DNA of 58,645 nucleotides, taken from contig NZ_JXRR01000006.1 in NCBI RefSeq assembly GCF_000829515.1, forward strand, positions 1 to 58,645, written 5' to 3'. The DNA is from Jeotgalibacillus campisalis (lineage in GTDB: Bacteria > Bacillota > Bacilli > Bacillales > Jeotgalibacillaceae). Shown piece after piece: positions 42,314-54,119 of the stretch (its first letter is position 1; each line of letters begins with the position of its first letter). The notes under the pieces were generated by a model. It did not search any database. It worked only from the letters and a program-made list of their open reading frames with translations, and was not told the origin of the DNA. Made by a program: the position numbers and the translations under genes.

Positions 42314-42814
42314 ATGCGTCGCATTGATCCAAACAAACTCGAACTTGAAGAACGCGTAGTTACGATTAACCGTGTCGCTAAGGTTGTTAAAGGTGGACGC
42401 CGCTTCCGTTTTACTGCTCTTGTAGTAGTAGGCGACAAGAACGGCCACGTAGGATTCGGAACAGGAAAAGCCCAAGAGGTTCCTGATGCGATCCGTAAAG
42501 CAATCGAAGACGCGAAGAAAAATCTAATTGAAGTGCCTATGGTAGGAGGAACTACTCCTCACCTTGTAACAGGTCACTTTGGAGCAGGTTCAATCCTGAT
42601 CAAACCAGCATCTCCTGGTACAGGAATTATTGCTGGTGGACCAGTTCGTGCGGTACTTGAGCTTGCAGGTGTCGCTGACATTCTGTCTAAGTCTCTAGGA
42701 TCTAACACACCAATCAACATGGTTCGTGCCACTATTAACGGTCTTACGCAGCTTAAGCGTGCTGAAGACGTCGCGAAGCTTCGTGGTAAAACAGTGGAAG
42801 AACTGTTAGGATAA
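42314..42814 (+). CDS. rpsE: 30S ribosomal protein S5
   Basis: S5 shapes the mRNA entry tunnel and affects decoding fidelity. The 166-residue protein has an N-terminal dsRBD-like domain with [19 protein letters not shown] and [17 protein letters not shown]. The spectinomycin loop ([11 protein letters not shown]) is intact. The C-terminal domain has [27 protein letters not shown] precedes the ATG. Confidence 0.98.
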   Translation: MRRIDPNKLELEERVVTINRVAKVVKGGRRFRFTALVVVGDKNGHVGFGTGKAQEVPDAIRKAIEDAKKNLIEVPMVGGTTPHLVTGHFGAGSILIKPASPGTGIIAGGPVRAVLELAGVADILSKSLGSNTPINMVRATINGLTQLKRAEDVAKLRGKTVEELLG

Positions 42815-42827
42815 GGAGGGAAATTTG

Positions 42828-43010
42828 ATGGCGAATAAACTAGCAATTACCCTCACTCGTAGCTTGATCGGCCGTAATAAAGATCAACGCAAAACAGTTG
42901 AAGCACTAGGTTTGCGCAAAACAAACCAAACGGTTGAGCAACAAGATAATGCTGCGATCCGTGGTATGATTAACAAAGTTTCTCATTTGGTATCAGTAAA
43001 AGAACTTTAA
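42828..43010 (+). CDS. rpmD: 50S ribosomal protein L30
   Basis: The 60-residue L30 has [27 protein letters not shown]-type sequence and ends [16 protein letters not shown]. The ATG at 42828 is preferred to an in-frame TTG at 42825, with AAGGAGGG at 42813-42820 as ribosome binding site. rpsE and rplO flank it. Confidence 0.96.
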   Translation: MANKLAITLTRSLIGRNKDQRKTVEALGLRKTNQTVEQQDNAAIRGMINKVSHLVSVKEL

Positions 43011-43040
43011 TATAATGTCTATCAACAAGGAGGTGCCACT

Positions 43041-43480
43041 ATGAAACTTCATGAGTTAAAACCTGCAGAAGGTTCTCGTAAGGAACGTAATCGCGTTGGT
43101 CGCGGTATCGGTTCTGGTAACGGTAAAACTTCTGGTAAAGGTCATAAAGGTCAAAACGCCCGCTCAGGCGGCGGAGTTCGTCCTGGCTTCGAGGGTGGTC
43201 AAAATCCACTAGCACGTCGTCTTCCTAAGCGCGGATTTACAAATATCCACCGCAAGGAATATGCAGTTGTTAACCTTGACGCACTTAATCGTTTTGACGA
43301 AGGTACAGAAGTAACACCGGAACTTCTTATCGAATCAGGTGTTGTAAGCAATGAAAGAGCAGGTATCAAGATTCTTGCAAAAGGGAACATCGAGAAGAAA
43401 CTAACTGTTAAAGCTCAAAAATTCTCTTCTGCTGCAAAAGATGCGATCGAAGCTGCTGGCGGAACAACTGAGGTGCTATA

Positions 43481-43481
<1 letters not shown>
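43041..43481 (+). CDS. rplO: 50S ribosomal protein L15
   Basis: L15 is a late 50S assembly protein with a long, basic, Gly-rich N-terminal extension ([20 protein letters not shown]). The 146-residue protein then has [20 protein letters not shown] and a globular C-terminus. AAGGAGGTG precedes the ATG. Its stop overlaps the secY ATG by 1 bp. Confidence 0.98.
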
Positions 43482-45484
<2,003 letters not shown>

Positions 45485-45485
<1 letters not shown>

Positions 45486-46231
45486 TGATCATTTGCAAGA
45501 CTCCTCGAGAGCTCGAGATCATGCGCGAAGCAGGCAAGATTGTTGCGTTAACCCATCAGGAGATGCAAAAGCATATTGCGCCTGGGATCACGACGAAGGA
45601 ACTTGATGACATTGCTGATCGGTTTATCCGTAAGCATGACGCTGTTCCATCCTTCAAAGGATACAATGGTTTTAGCGGAAGTATCTGTGCATCGGTGAAT
45701 GAAGAGCTTGTCCATGGTATACCGGGCAGCCGGAAATTGAAGGATGGCGACATTATCAGCATTGATATTGGCGCTTACTTCAAGGGCTATCATGGCGATT
45801 CAGCTTGGACTTATCCTGTCGGCAGCATTTCAGCCGGCACACAGAAACTGCTTGATGTCACGGAAGAATCTCTTTTCCTTGGCCTTAAAGAAGCAAAACC
45901 GGGTGTTCGTCTTTCGAACATTTCTCATGCTATTCAAACGTACGTGGAAGATAATCGTCTTTCAATTGTACGTGAGTATGTAGGGCACGGAGTTGGGCAA
46001 GACTTGCATGAGGCACCACAAATTCCTCATTTCGGTCCACCCAACAAAGGGCCACGCCTGAAGCCCGGCATGGTACTAGCCATTGAACCAATGGTGAATG
46101 CAGGAAGTCGTTATGTGAAAACTCTTTCTGATAACTGGACAGTAGTAACCGTAGATGGTAAGATGTGTGCTCATTTCGAACACACGATTGCGATCACTGA
46201 GGACGGTTATGAAATCCTGACAAAAGCCTAA
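45485..46231 (+). CDS. map: Methionine aminopeptidase, type I
   Basis: Map removes the initiator Met from new proteins. The 248-residue pita-bread enzyme has the metal ligands in [21 protein letters not shown] (two Asp), [17 protein letters not shown] (His), IEPMVNAG (Glu) and FEHTIAIT (Glu). It lacks an N-terminal zinc domain. Its start overlaps the adk stop (TAATG). Confidence 0.97.
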
Positions 46232-46247
46232 GTGAAGGTGATCCTAA

Positions 46248-46541
46248 TTGTTTGAATCCGATTCGCCCCCCGGGATAGGGCAGATTGTGCAGGTGAACAA
46301 GGGCCGTGATATAGGAGTATACGCGGTTGTCATTCATCGGTTGGATGATACGTTTGTTTTGATTGCGGATGGAGAGAGCCGGAAGTTCGACCGTCCCAAG
46401 AAGAAAAACATTCAGCATTTGACTTCATGTGATTATATATCCCCTGCGGTTCAAAGCAGTATATCCGAAACTGGGCGTGTGACAAATGGGAAGCTGCGTC
46501 ATGCAGTTCACTCGTATGTCCATGAGACCCTGAAAGCTTGA
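46248..46541 (+). CDS. KOW-domain RNA-binding protein (YbzG-like)
   Basis: The 97-residue protein resembles the KOW/L14e-like small protein encoded between map and infA in Bacillaceae. It has GIGQIVQVNKGRDIGVYAVVIHRLDDTFVLIADG, a KOW-type beta barrel, followed by a basic segment (RKFDRPKKKNIQH). The start is TTG at 46248 after GAAGGTGAT. The exact role is unknown; the position suggests a link to translation or ribosomes. Confidence 0.85.
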   Translation: MFESDSPPGIGQIVQVNKGRDIGVYAVVIHRLDDTFVLIADGESRKFDRPKKKNIQHLTSCDYISPAVQSSISETGRVTNGKLRHAVHSYVHETLKA

Positions 46542-46562
46542 TAAAGAAGGGAGACATGTTCG

Positions 46563-46781
46563 ATGGCGAAAGACGATGTTATCGAGATTGAAGGAACCGT
46601 AGTTGAGACTTTGCCTAACGCAATGTTTAAGGTAGAATTAGAGAATGGTCACAATGTGCTTGCACATGTATCCGGTAAAATTCGTATGCATTTTATTCGA
46701 ATCCTACCAGGCGACCGAGTAACAGTGGAGCTATCTCCATATGACTTGACGCGTGGCCGTATCACTTACCGTTACAAATAA
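46563..46781 (+). CDS. infA: Translation initiation factor IF-1
   Basis: IF-1 blocks the A site during initiation. The 72-residue OB-fold protein has [40 protein letters not shown] and the C-terminal [21 protein letters not shown] precedes the ATG. rpmJ follows 38 bp later. Confidence 0.98.
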   Translation: MAKDDVIEIEGTVVETLPNAMFKVELENGHNVLAHVSGKIRMHFIRILPGDRVTVELSPYDLTRGRITYRYK

Positions 46782-46804
46782 TCTTTTGCACTCCGACCCA
46801 CTAA

Positions 46805-46933
<129 letters not shown>

Positions 46934-46955
46934 TAAAGAAGGAGGTGCTCTTTGA

Positions 46956-47321
46956 ATGGCACGTATTGCTGGTGTAGACATTCCGCGTGACAAGCGCGTT
47001 GTGATCTCTCTAACGTATATTTTTGGTATTGGAAAATCAACAGCTGAAAAAATTCTTACTGATGCAGGCGTATCTCAGGAAACTCGCGTTCGCGACCTTA
47101 CTGAAGATGAGCTAAACAAAATCCGTGAAATCGTAGACAGCTTAAAAGTTGAAGGTGACCTTCGCCGTGAAGTATCCCTAAACATCAAACGTCTAATGGA
47201 AATCGGTTCATACCGTGGCCTTCGTCACCGTCGTGGACTTCCTGTTCGCGGACAGCACACGAAGAACAATGCACGTACACGTAAAGGTCCTCGTAAGACC
47301 GTAGCTAACAAGAAAAAATAA
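46956..47321 (+). CDS. rpsM: 30S ribosomal protein S13
   Basis: S13 contacts the P-site tRNA and forms the bridge to L5. The 121-residue protein has [34 protein letters not shown] and the basic C-terminal tail [28 protein letters not shown] precedes the ATG. Confidence 0.98.
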   Translation: MARIAGVDIPRDKRVVISLTYIFGIGKSTAEKILTDAGVSQETRVRDLTEDELNKIREIVDSLKVEGDLRREVSLNIKRLMEIGSYRGLRHRRGLPVRGQHTKNNARTRKGPRKTVANKKK

Positions 47322-47328
47322 TTAGTAA

Positions 47329-47736
<408 letters not shown>

Positions 47737-47907
47737 TTTTTCTGTATAAAATCTGGATCCTTGTCGATAATGGATCATAGATTCCTTCGTGCAGAAATGA
47801 AAGATCCGGTTGTAAAGCACAATGGGTATGATAGACATGGGGAATTTCGGAATGATTCATAGAATCTATATCCGGAGTTTCGACGTTTTGAAGGAGGGTA
47901 AACTTGA

Positions 47908-48852
47908 ATGATCGAAATTGAAAAGCCAAAAATCGAGACGGTTGAGATCAGCGATGATGCCAAATACGGAAAATTCGTTGTAGAGCCACTTGAGCGTGGA
48001 TATGGTACAACATTGGGTAACTCCTTGCGTCGTATCCTATTATCCTCACTTCCTGGTGCTGCGATCACTTCTATTCAAATTGACAGTGTTCTTCACGAAT
48101 TTTCAACTATTGAAGGTGTCGTAGAAGATGTTACAACAATCATTTTGAATATCAAGAAGCTTGCATTAAAGATCTATTCAGATGAAGAAAAAACACTTGA
48201 AATCGATGTACAAGGTGACGGTGTCATCACAGCTGGCGATATTACGCATGACAGTGACGTTGAGATTCTCAATCCTGATCTGTATCTTGCGACGATCGGC
48301 AAAAATGGACATCTTCGTATGCGTTTAAGTGCGTCTCGCGGTCGTGGTTACACACCTGCAGACCAAAACAAACGTGAAGATCTTCCAATTGGTGTGATTC
48401 CAATCGATTCAATCTATACACCTGTTTCACGTGTGAACTATCAAGTTGAAAACACTCGTGTTGGTCAAATGACGAATTTCGATAAGCTTTCACTTGATGT
48501 CTGGACAGATGGAAGCATTGGTCCTAAAGAAGCAGTAGCTTTAGGTTCTAAGATTCTAACTGAACACCTTAATATTTTTGTAGGATTAACGAATGAAGCG
48601 CAGAATGCTGAAATCATGGTAGAAAAAGAAGAAGATCAGAAAGAAAAAGTTCTTGAAATGACAATTGAGGAACTGGATCTGTCCGTTCGTTCTTATAACT
48701 GCCTGAAACGAGCAGGAATCAACACAGTCCAGGAGCTGGCGAATAAGTCAGAAGAGGACATGATGAAGGTGCGTAACCTCGGCCGTAAATCTCTTGAAGA
48801 AGTTAAGGCAAAACTAGATGATCTTGGATTAGGTCTCCGCAGAGAAGACTGA
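47908..48852 (+). CDS. rpoA: DNA-directed RNA polymerase subunit alpha
   Basis: The 314-residue alpha subunit has an N-terminal dimerisation domain with [25 protein letters not shown], a linker, and a C-terminal domain for UP-elements and activators ([39 protein letters not shown]). AAGGAGGGT precedes the ATG. The location between rpsK and rplQ is standard. Confidence 0.98.
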   Translation: MIEIEKPKIETVEISDDAKYGKFVVEPLERGYGTTLGNSLRRILLSSLPGAAITSIQIDSVLHEFSTIEGVVEDVTTIILNIKKLALKIYSDEEKTLEIDVQGDGVITAGDITHDSDVEILNPDLYLATIGKNGHLRMRLSASRGRGYTPADQNKREDLPIGVIPIDSIYTPVSRVNYQVENTRVGQMTNFDKLSLDVWTDGSIGPKEAVALGSKILTEHLNIFVGLTNEAQNAEIMVEKEEDQKEKVLEMTIEELDLSVRSYNCLKRAGINTVQELANKSEEDMMKVRNLGRKSLEEVKAKLDDLGLGLRRED

Positions 48853-48914
48853 TTCATTTTATGAAGAATAAAACATTAAGATAGACACAATTTCAACAAA
48901 GGAGGGAACCCTTC

Positions 48915-49307
48915 ATGGCTTACAGAAAGTTAGGACGTACAAGTTCTCAACGTAAAGCACTTCTACGTGACCTTACAACGGACTTGATCATGAACGAACG
49001 TATTGAGACTACTGAAACACGCGCGAAAGAACTTCGCTCTGTTGCAGAAAAAATGATCACTCTTGGAAAGAAAGGTGACTTGCACGCTCGTCGTCAAGCA
49101 GCATCTTATATCCGTCGTGATCACGAAGTAAGAACAAAAACAAATGATAAAGGCGAAGAGAAAGAAGTAAACTTCTACGCTCTGCAAAAACTATTTGACG
49201 AAGTAGCACCACGCTACGCAGAACGTCAAGGTGGTTACACACGCATCATGAAAGTTGGTCCTCGTCGCGGAGACGGCGCACCAATGGTAATCATCGAGTT
49301 AGTTTAA
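48915..49307 (+). CDS. rplQ: 50S ribosomal protein L17
   Basis: L17 is a tunnel-exit protein. The 130-residue protein has [40 protein letters not shown] and the C-terminal [19 protein letters not shown]. It is about ten residues longer than the B. subtilis protein as I remember it; the extra length is a charged loop ([14 protein letters not shown]) at about residues 73-86. AAAGGAGGG precedes the ATG. It ends the alpha operon. Confidence 0.97.
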   Translation: MAYRKLGRTSSQRKALLRDLTTDLIMNERIETTETRAKELRSVAEKMITLGKKGDLHARRQAASYIRRDHEVRTKTNDKGEEKEVNFYALQKLFDEVAPRYAERQGGYTRIMKVGPRRGDGAPMVIIELV

Positions 49308-49324
49308 TTTAATTCGTACATCAC

Positions 49325-49370
49325 AGAGGGCGGAACAGTTAGAGCCTAACTGCTCTCGCCCTCTTTCTTT
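49325..49370 (+). terminator. Intrinsic terminator after rplQ
   Basis: AGAGGGCG (49325-49332) pairs with CGCCCTCT (49357-49364), with an inner AGTTA/TAACT stem, followed by TTCTTT. The S10-spc-alpha transcript most likely ends here. Confidence 0.85.
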
Positions 49371-49415
49371 AAAGCTATAAGATTAATACGACGACAAAGC
49401 AAAAAGCAGAGTGTT

Positions 49416-49548
49416 ATGATGAGCAGACTTTATGGGCTGTCTCGTCTAGCTCTTAGCACCTCATTCATCCATCGTCACAATGGATAGGAACGTTATACTT
49501 TTTTAATTAAGCGAGCGCATTTCCTTGAATGAGGTGCGCGCTTTTTTT
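49416..49548 (+). promoter_or_regulatory. Candidate attenuator leader upstream of ecfA1
   Basis: Within the 361-bp rplQ-ecfA1 gap there are three overlapping pairings. ATGATGAG (49416-49423) can pair with CTCATTCAT (49460-49468) with one bulge. GCACCTCATTCA (49456-49467) is perfectly complementary to TGAATGAGGTGC (49526-49537). AAGCGAGCGCA (49509-49519) pairs with TGCGCGCTT (49535-49543) before a T-run, a terminator. The second and third exclude each other. ATCCAT/ATGGAT (49467-49484) adds a small hairpin. No T-box sequence is present. The ligand, if any, is unknown. An element called L17DE is described downstream of rplQ in some Firmicutes; I cannot test the match. Confidence 0.5.
49509..49548 (+). 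terminator. Intrinsic terminator upstream of ecfA1
   Basis: AAGC-G-AGCGCA (49509-49519) pairs with TGCGC-GCTT (49535-49543) with a small bulge, then seven T. It sits 120 bp before ecfA1, so transcripts of the ecf genes must read through it or start after it. Confidence 0.78.
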
Positions 49549-49668
49549 GTATAAAAAAGGGTATCTAGATGAGAAGAGAATAGGCAGGACATAGAGAGAG
49601 AATCTAGCAGGAGATAGATTTCCTTCATAAATGAGGATTCTGCTGCTATTTAGGCAGGAGGCTTAAAG

Positions 49669-50508
49669 ATGGCGCGCGAAATTATTTCACTAAACTCCAT
49701 CACATTCCGTTATCCAGGCGGAGACCATGACGTGTTAAAAAACGTTTCTTTTTCAGTACAAGAAGGGGAATGGGTCGCGATTGTTGGCCATAACGGATCA
49801 GGCAAATCGACCCTCGCTAAATTAATGAATGGACTATATTTCCCAGATAAAGGAAGTATTCAAATTGTTGGTATTTCACTTGAAAAGGATACAGTTTGGG
49901 AGACGAGAAAGCATATAGGAATGGTTTTTCAAAATCCGGATAATCAGTTTGTCGGCACAACCGTTCAAGATGATGTGGCTTTTGGCTTGGAGAACCATGG
50001 CGTACCGCATGAAGAGATGGTTAAGCGTGTGAACCGTGCCCTCAAACAGGTGAAAATGGACGATTTTCTAAATCAAGAGCCACATCATCTTTCAGGCGGA
50101 CAAAAGCAGCGCGTTGCCATGGCTAGTGTACTTGCCCTCAGACCGGATATTATTATCCTTGATGAAGCAACATCCATGCTTGATCCAACTGGACGGCAAG
50201 AGGTGATTGGGCTGGTCCGGTCACTTAAGGAAGAACAGGAAATGACCGTGCTTTCCATCACACATGACTTAGAAGAAGCAGCAAAGGCAGATCGTATGAT
50301 TGTGATGAATCAAGGTGAGGTTTACCGCACAGGAACACCACGGGAAATTTTTGAATTGGGTGATGAACTGGTTCAGCTGGGACTGGATCTCCCGTTCTAC
50401 CTAAAAATGGGCAACGCTCTAAAAGCGCAGGGTGTTCAGCTTTCAGGACAGCATTTAACAGAAGAAGAGTTGGTGAATGAGTTATGGACATCTCACTGCA
50501 AAAAGTAG
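49669..50508 (+). CDS. ecfA1: Energy-coupling factor transporter ATP-binding protein EcfA1
   Basis: EcfA1 is one of two ATPases of the group II ECF module, which energises several vitamin-binding S components. The 279-residue protein has Walker [10 protein letters not shown] (40-48), signature LSGGQ (141-145) and Walker [13 protein letters not shown], followed by the H-loop in [19 protein letters not shown] precedes the ATG. It overlaps ecfA2 by 25 bp. No S-component gene is nearby. Confidence 0.96.
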   Translation: MAREIISLNSITFRYPGGDHDVLKNVSFSVQEGEWVAIVGHNGSGKSTLAKLMNGLYFPDKGSIQIVGISLEKDTVWETRKHIGMVFQNPDNQFVGTTVQDDVAFGLENHGVPHEEMVKRVNRALKQVKMDDFLNQEPHHLSGGQKQRVAMASVLALRPDIIILDEATSMLDPTGRQEVIGLVRSLKEEQEMTVLSITHDLEEAAKADRMIVMNQGEVYRTGTPREIFELGDELVQLGLDLPFYLKMGNALKAQGVQLSGQHLTEEELVNELWTSHCKK

Positions 50509-51350
50509 AATACCGGTATGCAGCAGGATCACCCTTTGAAAAAAAAGCGATAGAAGATATATCGTTTACGATTCCAAGTGGACAATGCGTAGCGATTATT
50601 GGTCATACGGGATCAGGTAAATCAACCCTTTTACTGCATCTAAATGCACTCTTAAAACCAACTTCAGGCTCTGTCGTGATTGGTGATCGAACGGTAAAAG
50701 CGGGCCGGAAGGAGAAAGACCTAAAGCCGATTCGTCAAAAAGTCGGCATTGTTTTTCAGTTTCCCGAACAGCAGTTATTTGAAGAAAACGTGATGAAGGA
50801 CATTTGCTATGGTCCGATGAATTTCGGTGTCTCTGAAGAAGAAGCAAAAAAACGGGCAAGATACTGGATTGAACAAGTAGGGCTTTCCCAAGAAATTTTA
50901 GAGGACTCCCCTTTTGATTTATCAGGCGGTCAAATGAGGCGTGTGGCGATTGCAGGCGTGCTGGCGATGGAGCCAGAGGTTCTTGTATTAGATGAGCCGA
51001 CTGCTGGACTGGACCCCCGAGGCCGAAAAGAAATCATGGATATGTTTTATCAATTGCATAAAAAACGGAACCTGACTTTGATCCTCGTTACACACAGTAT
51101 GGAGGATGCAGCTGAGTATGCTGATCAGGTAGTTGTGCTGAATAAAGGCCGGAAAGTGCATGAAGGGACGCCGCGAGACCTGTTCGCTGATGCTGAAAGG
51201 CTGGCTGAATGGGGACTTGGCGTGCCGGAAGTTGTTCGGTTCCAGCGTCTTCTTGAAGAAAAAACAGGTCGCTCCCTTCCAGGTGTTTGCTTATCGATCG
51301 ATGAACTTGCGGCAGCCTGGAATGAGCAGTCAGGAGGTCCTGCCGTATGA
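50484..51350 (+). CDS. ecfA2: Energy-coupling factor transporter ATP-binding protein EcfA2
   Basis: EcfA2 is the second ATPase of the ECF module and pairs with EcfA1. The 288-residue protein has Walker [10 protein letters not shown] (~36-44), the Q-loop [14 protein letters not shown], signature [13 protein letters not shown] and Walker [13 protein letters not shown]. Unlike EcfA1 it has the D-loop PTAGLD. It starts within the end of ecfA1 and overlaps ecfT by 4 bp. Confidence 0.96.
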   Translation: MDISLQKVEYRYAAGSPFEKKAIEDISFTIPSGQCVAIIGHTGSGKSTLLLHLNALLKPTSGSVVIGDRTVKAGRKEKDLKPIRQKVGIVFQFPEQQLFEENVMKDICYGPMNFGVSEEEAKKRARYWIEQVGLSQEILEDSPFDLSGGQMRRVAIAGVLAMEPEVLVLDEPTAGLDPRGRKEIMDMFYQLHKKRNLTLILVTHSMEDAAEYADQVVVLNKGRKVHEGTPRDLFADAERLAEWGLGVPEVVRFQRLLEEKTGRSLPGVCLSIDELAAAWNEQSGGPAV

Positions 51351-52150
51351 TGGAAAAAATGATTTTCGGCCGTTATATTCCGGCAGACTCATTGGTTCAC
51401 CGGATGGACCCTCGGGCTAAACTTGTTTTTGTATTTGCATTTATTGCGATTATCTTTTTAGCTGATAATGTCTGGGCTTACGCGCTTGCGGCTATTTTTA
51501 CGCTTGCCTCTATCTGGCTTTCAGGAATTACGGTCCGATTTCTTATCAGCGGATTAAAGCCTGTCATGATTTTAATTGCTTTTACCTTTGTCCTCCAGCT
51601 GTTTTTCGCCAGGGAAGGGCAAGTGATTCTGGATTTAGGTCTGTTTACGATTTATGAAGAAGGTGTGCGGCAGGCTCTGATGATTTCCACCCAGTTTTTA
51701 CTGCTGGTTTTCATGACATCTTTGCTTACGTTAACGACGACGCCTATCTCCATTACAGATGGACTGGAAAGCTTACTGAACCCGTTGAAAAAAATTCGAT
51801 TTCCCGCTCATGAGCTTGCCTTGATGATGTCCATTGCGCTTCGATTTATTCCTACTTTAATGGATGAAACGGATAAGATCATGAAGGCGCAAATGGCAAG
51901 AGGGTCAGATATGTCAAGCGGTCCTGTAAAAGACCGGATTAAAGCTGTGGTGCCGCTCATGATCCCTTTATTCGTCAACGCATTTAAACGTGCGGAAGAT
52001 TTAGCTACTGCTATGGAGGTCCGGGGATACCGGGGTGGAGAAGGGCGAACAAAATACCGCCTTTTGCAATGGCACCTGCGCGATACACTTGCGCTGTTTT
52101 CTCTTGTTCTATTGGCAGGACTATTAGGGTCTTTAAGAATTTGGCTGTAA
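51347..52150 (+). CDS. ecfT: Energy-coupling factor transporter transmembrane protein EcfT
   Basis: EcfT is the membrane scaffold that couples EcfA1/A2 to S components. The 267-residue protein has five or so membrane spans and the cytoplasmic coupling helices with the Ala-Arg-Gly type motifs: [11 protein letters not shown] and [19 protein letters not shown] overlaps the ecfA2 stop. [19 protein letters not shown]-like text in the third span is also typical. Confidence 0.95.
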   Translation: MMEKMIFGRYIPADSLVHRMDPRAKLVFVFAFIAIIFLADNVWAYALAAIFTLASIWLSGITVRFLISGLKPVMILIAFTFVLQLFFAREGQVILDLGLFTIYEEGVRQALMISTQFLLLVFMTSLLTLTTTPISITDGLESLLNPLKKIRFPAHELALMMSIALRFIPTLMDETDKIMKAQMARGSDMSSGPVKDRIKAVVPLMIPLFVNAFKRAEDLATAMEVRGYRGGEGRTKYRLLQWHLRDTLALFSLVLLAGLLGSLRIWL

Positions 52151-52162
52151 GGAGGGCTTGAA

Positions 52163-52915
52163 GTGCCCAGGTTTAAATGTGTTATTTCATATGATGGAGC
52201 AGCCTTCTTTGGTTATCAGGTTCAGCCAGGCATGCGTACTGTTCAAGGAGAGCTTGAAAGAGCGCTGACAGAGGTGCATAAGGGGATGAAGACCCGGGTG
52301 TCAGCCAGTGGCCGTACAGATGCACGTGTGCACGCTGTGGGGCAGGTTATTCATTTTGACACAGAGAGCCGAATTCCGGCTGAGCGCTGGCCGGCTGTCT
52401 TAAATCAAAAGCTGCCAAATGACGTGGTGGTAAAAAATGCAGAGCAGGTAGAAGATGATTTTCACGCCCGCTTTTGGACCAAAAGCAAGGAATACCGCTA
52501 CATTATTGAGAGGGGACCGCACCAAACCCCTTTCAGAAGGCACTATGCGGTTCATCATCCCCTTACCATTGATATTCAACAGATGAAAGCAGCTGCCGCT
52601 CACTTCTTAGGCGAGCATGATTTTACCAGCTTCTCCGTGGCGAAATCGGCTGTTGTAGATCGAGTCCGGACGATTGAACGATTTGACATTATCGAGCAAG
52701 GAAACGAATGGATCTTTATTGTGAAGGGCAATGGCTTTTTATACAATATGGTGCGCATCATGGTAGGCACTCTCCTTGAAGTAGGCAGCGGCAAATATAA
52801 GCCAGAGGATATACCTGTTATGCTTGAGGCGACAGATCGAAGCGCAGCAGGAAAAACAGCACCTCCTCATGGCCTTTATTTATGGGAGGTTGCCTACAGA
52901 AATAAGCAGGACTGA
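52163..52915 (+). CDS. truA: tRNA pseudouridine(38-40) synthase TruA
   Basis: TruA modifies uridines 38-40 in the anticodon arm of many tRNAs. The 250-residue protein has SYDGAAFFGYQVQPGMRTVQ, the catalytic ASGRTDARVHAVGQV with the nucleophilic Asp, and FTSFSVAKSA and GNGFLYNMVRIMVGTL in the C-terminal half. GTG at 52163 follows AAGGAGGG. It is 12 bp after ecfT. Confidence 0.97.
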   Translation: MPRFKCVISYDGAAFFGYQVQPGMRTVQGELERALTEVHKGMKTRVSASGRTDARVHAVGQVIHFDTESRIPAERWPAVLNQKLPNDVVVKNAEQVEDDFHARFWTKSKEYRYIIERGPHQTPFRRHYAVHHPLTIDIQQMKAAAAHFLGEHDFTSFSVAKSAVVDRVRTIERFDIIEQGNEWIFIVKGNGFLYNMVRIMVGTLLEVGSGKYKPEDIPVMLEATDRSAAGKTAPPHGLYLWEVAYRNKQD

Positions 52916-52976
52916 TTTCTTTTCAAGACGAAATAAAAAAAGTTCTTAAAACAACTCGACCTGGTGTAACATTCTC

Positions 52977-53005
52977 TTGACATACAGGTTGAAACGTTAT
53001 AATAT
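52977..53005 (+). promoter_or_regulatory. SigA promoter of rplM-rpsI
   Basis: TTGACA (52977-52982) is 17 bp from TAATAT (53000-53005); TATAAT at 52998-53003 with 15-bp spacing is the alternative -10. It lies after truA and before the L13 leader. Confidence 0.75.
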
Positions 53006-53009
53006 AGCC

Positions 53010-53085
53010 TATGGTATGTATTTCACCCTTTGATGAGACCCGGACCTCATCAATGCGAAGTGTACAAATACGGCTCAAAAGAATA
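53010..53085 (+). promoter_or_regulatory. L13 ribosomal protein leader
   Basis: The segment CACCCTTTGATGAGACCCGG followed by ACCTCATCAATGCGAAGTGT and ACAAATACGGCTC is the text of the L13 leader of bacilli; TGATGAG pairs with CTCATCA (53031-53052). In B. subtilis this RNA binds L13 and terminates rplM-rpsI transcription. The boundaries are approximate, and I do not see an obvious T-run terminator, so the mode of control here is open. Confidence 0.8.
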
Positions 53086-53122
53086 GATGAAACAATTTAA
53101 ACTTTAATTAGGAGGTAAACTC

Positions 53123-53560
53123 ATGCGTACAACATTTATGGCTAAAGGTCACGAAGTAGAGCGCAAGTGGCTCGTAGTAGATGCTGAGGGTAAAACTCTT
53201 GGACGTCTTGCTAGTGAAGTTGCTGCAATCCTGCGTGGTAAAAATAAACCGACATTCACTCCTCACGTTGACACAGGTGATCATGTGATCATCATCAACG
53301 CTGAAAAAATTCACCTTACAGGTAAAAAGCTTACGGATAAGATCTACTACCGTCACAGCTTGCACCCAGGTGGTTTGAAACAGCGTACTGCATTAGAAAT
53401 GCGTACAAACTACCCTACAAAAATGCTTGAATTAGCGATCAAAGGAATGCTTCCGAAGAATTCTCTTGGACGTCAAATTTTCAAGAAGCTTCACGTATAT
53501 GCTGGAGCAGAACACCCACACGCAGCACAACAGCCAGTAGCTTACGAGCTGCGCGGTTAA
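53123..53560 (+). CDS. rplM: 50S ribosomal protein L13
   Basis: L13 is an early 50S assembly protein that represses its own operon through its leader. The 145-residue protein has [21 protein letters not shown], the [18 protein letters not shown] region and [29 protein letters not shown] precedes the ATG. rpsI follows 26 bp later. Confidence 0.98.
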   Translation: MRTTFMAKGHEVERKWLVVDAEGKTLGRLASEVAAILRGKNKPTFTPHVDTGDHVIIINAEKIHLTGKKLTDKIYYRHSLHPGGLKQRTALEMRTNYPTKMLELAIKGMLPKNSLGRQIFKKLHVYAGAEHPHAAQQPVAYELRG

Positions 53561-53586
53561 TTTAAATTAAAGAGGAGGGAATTATC

Positions 53587-53979
53587 TTGGCACAAGTACA
53601 ATATATCGCAACAGGTCGTCGTAAAAGTTCTACTGCCCGTGTACGTCTAGTACCAGGTGACGGACAAATCGTAATCAACGGACGCGAAGTAGAAAACTAC
53701 ATTCCGTTCGCAGCATTGCGCGAAGTAATTAAACAACCCCTTAACATTACTGAAACTCTTGGCAACTACAATATTTTCGTAAATGTTAATGGTGGTGGAT
53801 ACACTGGACAAGCAGGAGCAATCCGTCACGGAATTTCACGTGCATTGCTTCATGTTGACCCGGAATACCGTGGAGCACTAAAGAGCGCGGGTCTATTAAC
53901 TCGTGACTCACGTATGAAAGAGCGTAAGAAGCCAGGTCTTAAAGGCGCTCGTCGTGCACCTCAGTTCTCAAAACGTTAA
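53587..53979 (+). CDS. rpsI: 30S ribosomal protein S9
   Basis: S9 reaches its C-terminal tail to the P-site tRNA. The 130-residue protein has [21 protein letters not shown], the [19 protein letters not shown] core and the tail [20 protein letters not shown] ending QFSKR, whose terminal Arg contacts tRNA. TTG at 53587 follows AGAGGAGGG. Confidence 0.98.
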   Translation: MAQVQYIATGRRKSSTARVRLVPGDGQIVINGREVENYIPFAALREVIKQPLNITETLGNYNIFVNVNGGGYTGQAGAIRHGISRALLHVDPEYRGALKSAGLLTRDSRMKERKKPGLKGARRAPQFSKR

Positions 53980-53991
53980 TCTGTCTTTTCC

Positions 53992-54025
53992 AAAGCTCTC
54001 AGCCTCAGCGGCCGAGAGCTTTTTT
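53992..54025 (+). terminator. Intrinsic terminator after rpsI
   Basis: AAAGCTCTC-A-GCC pairs with GGC-C-GAGAGCTTT (53992-54022) and is followed by a T-run. It closes the rplM-rpsI unit. Confidence 0.92.
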
Positions 54026-54119
54026 GTGTGTAAAATACACCAAATCTTCCGCTTCCCTTCTACAGATGCCAAGACAAGCATATAGTAATGCATCATTCTA
54101 TATGACAGGTGGGCGTTGG

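Noticed and set aside
49380-49550. T-box riboswitch upstream of ecfA1
   Set aside because: The leader has competing pairings but no TGGNACCGCG-type T-box sequence.
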